From positions 207,697 through 271,696 of the forward strand of contig NZ_JABWSY010000010.1 in NCBI RefSeq assembly GCF_013396335.1: a stretch of 64,000 nucleotides of DNA. The letters are read 5' to 3'. A program made the position numbers and the translations under genes. Source of the DNA: Bacillus sp. EB106-08-02-XG196. Lineage in GTDB: Bacteria > Bacillota > Bacilli > Bacillales > Cytobacillaceae. This document shows, in pieces, positions 63,663 through 64,000 of this stretch. The notes beneath the pieces were generated by a model. It did no database searches. It was not told the origin of the DNA and saw only the letters and a program-made list of their open reading frames with translations. Position 1 is the first letter of the stretch. Every line of letters begins with the position of its first letter.

Positions 63663-63675
63663 TGCTCTTTGAAAA
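63663..63675 (+). promoter_or_regulatory. boxA antitermination element
   Basis: TGCTCTTTGAAAA in the rRNA leader matches the Bacillus boxA pattern that recruits Nus factors. Confidence 0.7.
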
Positions 63676-63756
63676 CTAAACAAACAAGAACGTCAACAAA
63701 CAATTTTTTAGCTTTTTATAAAAGCTAAGCCAACGTAACAAAATGAGCTATATCAA

Positions 63757-64000
63757 CTTTCTTGGAGAGTTTGATCCTGGCTCAGGACGAACGCTGGCGG
63801 CGTGCCTAATACATGCAAGTCGAGCGAACACAAGAGGAGCTTGCTCCTCTTGGTTAGCGGCGGACGGGTGAGTAACACGTGGGCAACCTGCCTGTAAGAT
63901 TGGGATAACTTCGGGAAACCGGAGCTAATACCGGATAATCCTTTTCCTCTCATGAGGAAAAGCTGAAAGTCGGTTTACGCTGACACTTACAGATGGGCCC
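63757..64000 (+). rRNA. rrs: 16S ribosomal RNA, 5' part (continues past the window)
   Basis: AGAGTTTGATCCTGGCTCAG begins at 63766, the near-universal 5' region of 16S rRNA, followed by GACGAACGCTGGCGGCGTGC. The V1 loop and the stretch around AATCCTTTTCCTCTCATGAGG resemble Neobacillus-type Bacillaceae. The start is estimated from homology. About 244 of roughly 1,550 bases are present. Confidence 0.98.

Overview
The window looks like chromosomal DNA of a spore-forming, low-GC Gram-positive bacterium of the Bacillaceae. Genes start mostly at strong GGAGG-type ribosome binding sites, often with TTG or GTG start codons. Several small proteins are Bacillus-type families (DUF3934, DUF3231, CXXH/CXXC), there is a CwlJ-type spore cortex hydrolase, and the last 244 bases are the 5' end of a 16S rRNA gene whose early variable region resembles the Neobacillus (former Bacillus niacini) group. 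That placement rests on pattern memory, not on a search. No intact insertion sequence, prophage, CRISPR array or tRNA gene was seen.

Bases 1-17.6 kb form a galactoside and galactose utilisation cluster: the end of a LacZ beta-galactosidase, a GH36 alpha-galactosidase, galK-galE-galT-galM with a LacI-type regulator, then a membrane-anchored sugar-binding protein with a LytS/YesM-type histidine kinase and an AraC-type response regulator, and finally the mglBAC galactose ABC importer. From 17.7 to 26.3 kb lie mixed genes: a second LacI regulator, an NRDE protein, small proteins, an M20 carbamoylase-like hydrolase, a tandem array of five 53-bp hairpin units, BrnQ, an unusual membrane-bound PstS-like protein and a Gfo/Idh/MocA oxidoreductase.

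Bases 26.4-34.9 kb carry a two-gene ABC importer, mtnK, mtnA and, after two DUF3231 genes and a small membrane protein, a class II sugar-phosphate aldolase. Together these suggest uptake of 5-methylthioribose or 5-deoxyribose and breakdown by a DHAP-shunt-like route. Bases 35-44.9 kb hold an MFS exporter, CwlJ, an AraC/GyrI regulator, a TraB-like protein, a histidine phosphatase and an operon with an unrecognised transporter plus two M20 amidohydrolases.

Bases 45.1-53.0 kb are the most striking part. An HMA metallochaperone, a P1B-type ATPase with a CPG (not CPC) membrane motif and an FNR-like regulator with four cysteines are followed by an operon with a two-helix membrane protein, a TctA-like permease, mevalonate kinase, diphosphomevalonate decarboxylase and phosphomevalonate kinase. 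Its promoter has an FNR-type box near -42 and a perfect 7-1-7 Fur box. No HMG-CoA synthase or reductase is nearby, so the operon reads as scavenging of external mevalonate, possibly oxygen- and iron-controlled.

Bases 53.1-60 kb contain a phoX - small zinc-finger-like gene - tatA - tatC operon with possible Pho boxes, a glyoxalase-fold protein and a GntR/YtrA-controlled ABC operon. A SWIM/SNF2 helicase gene and three tandem rRNA promoters lead into the 16S gene at the right edge.
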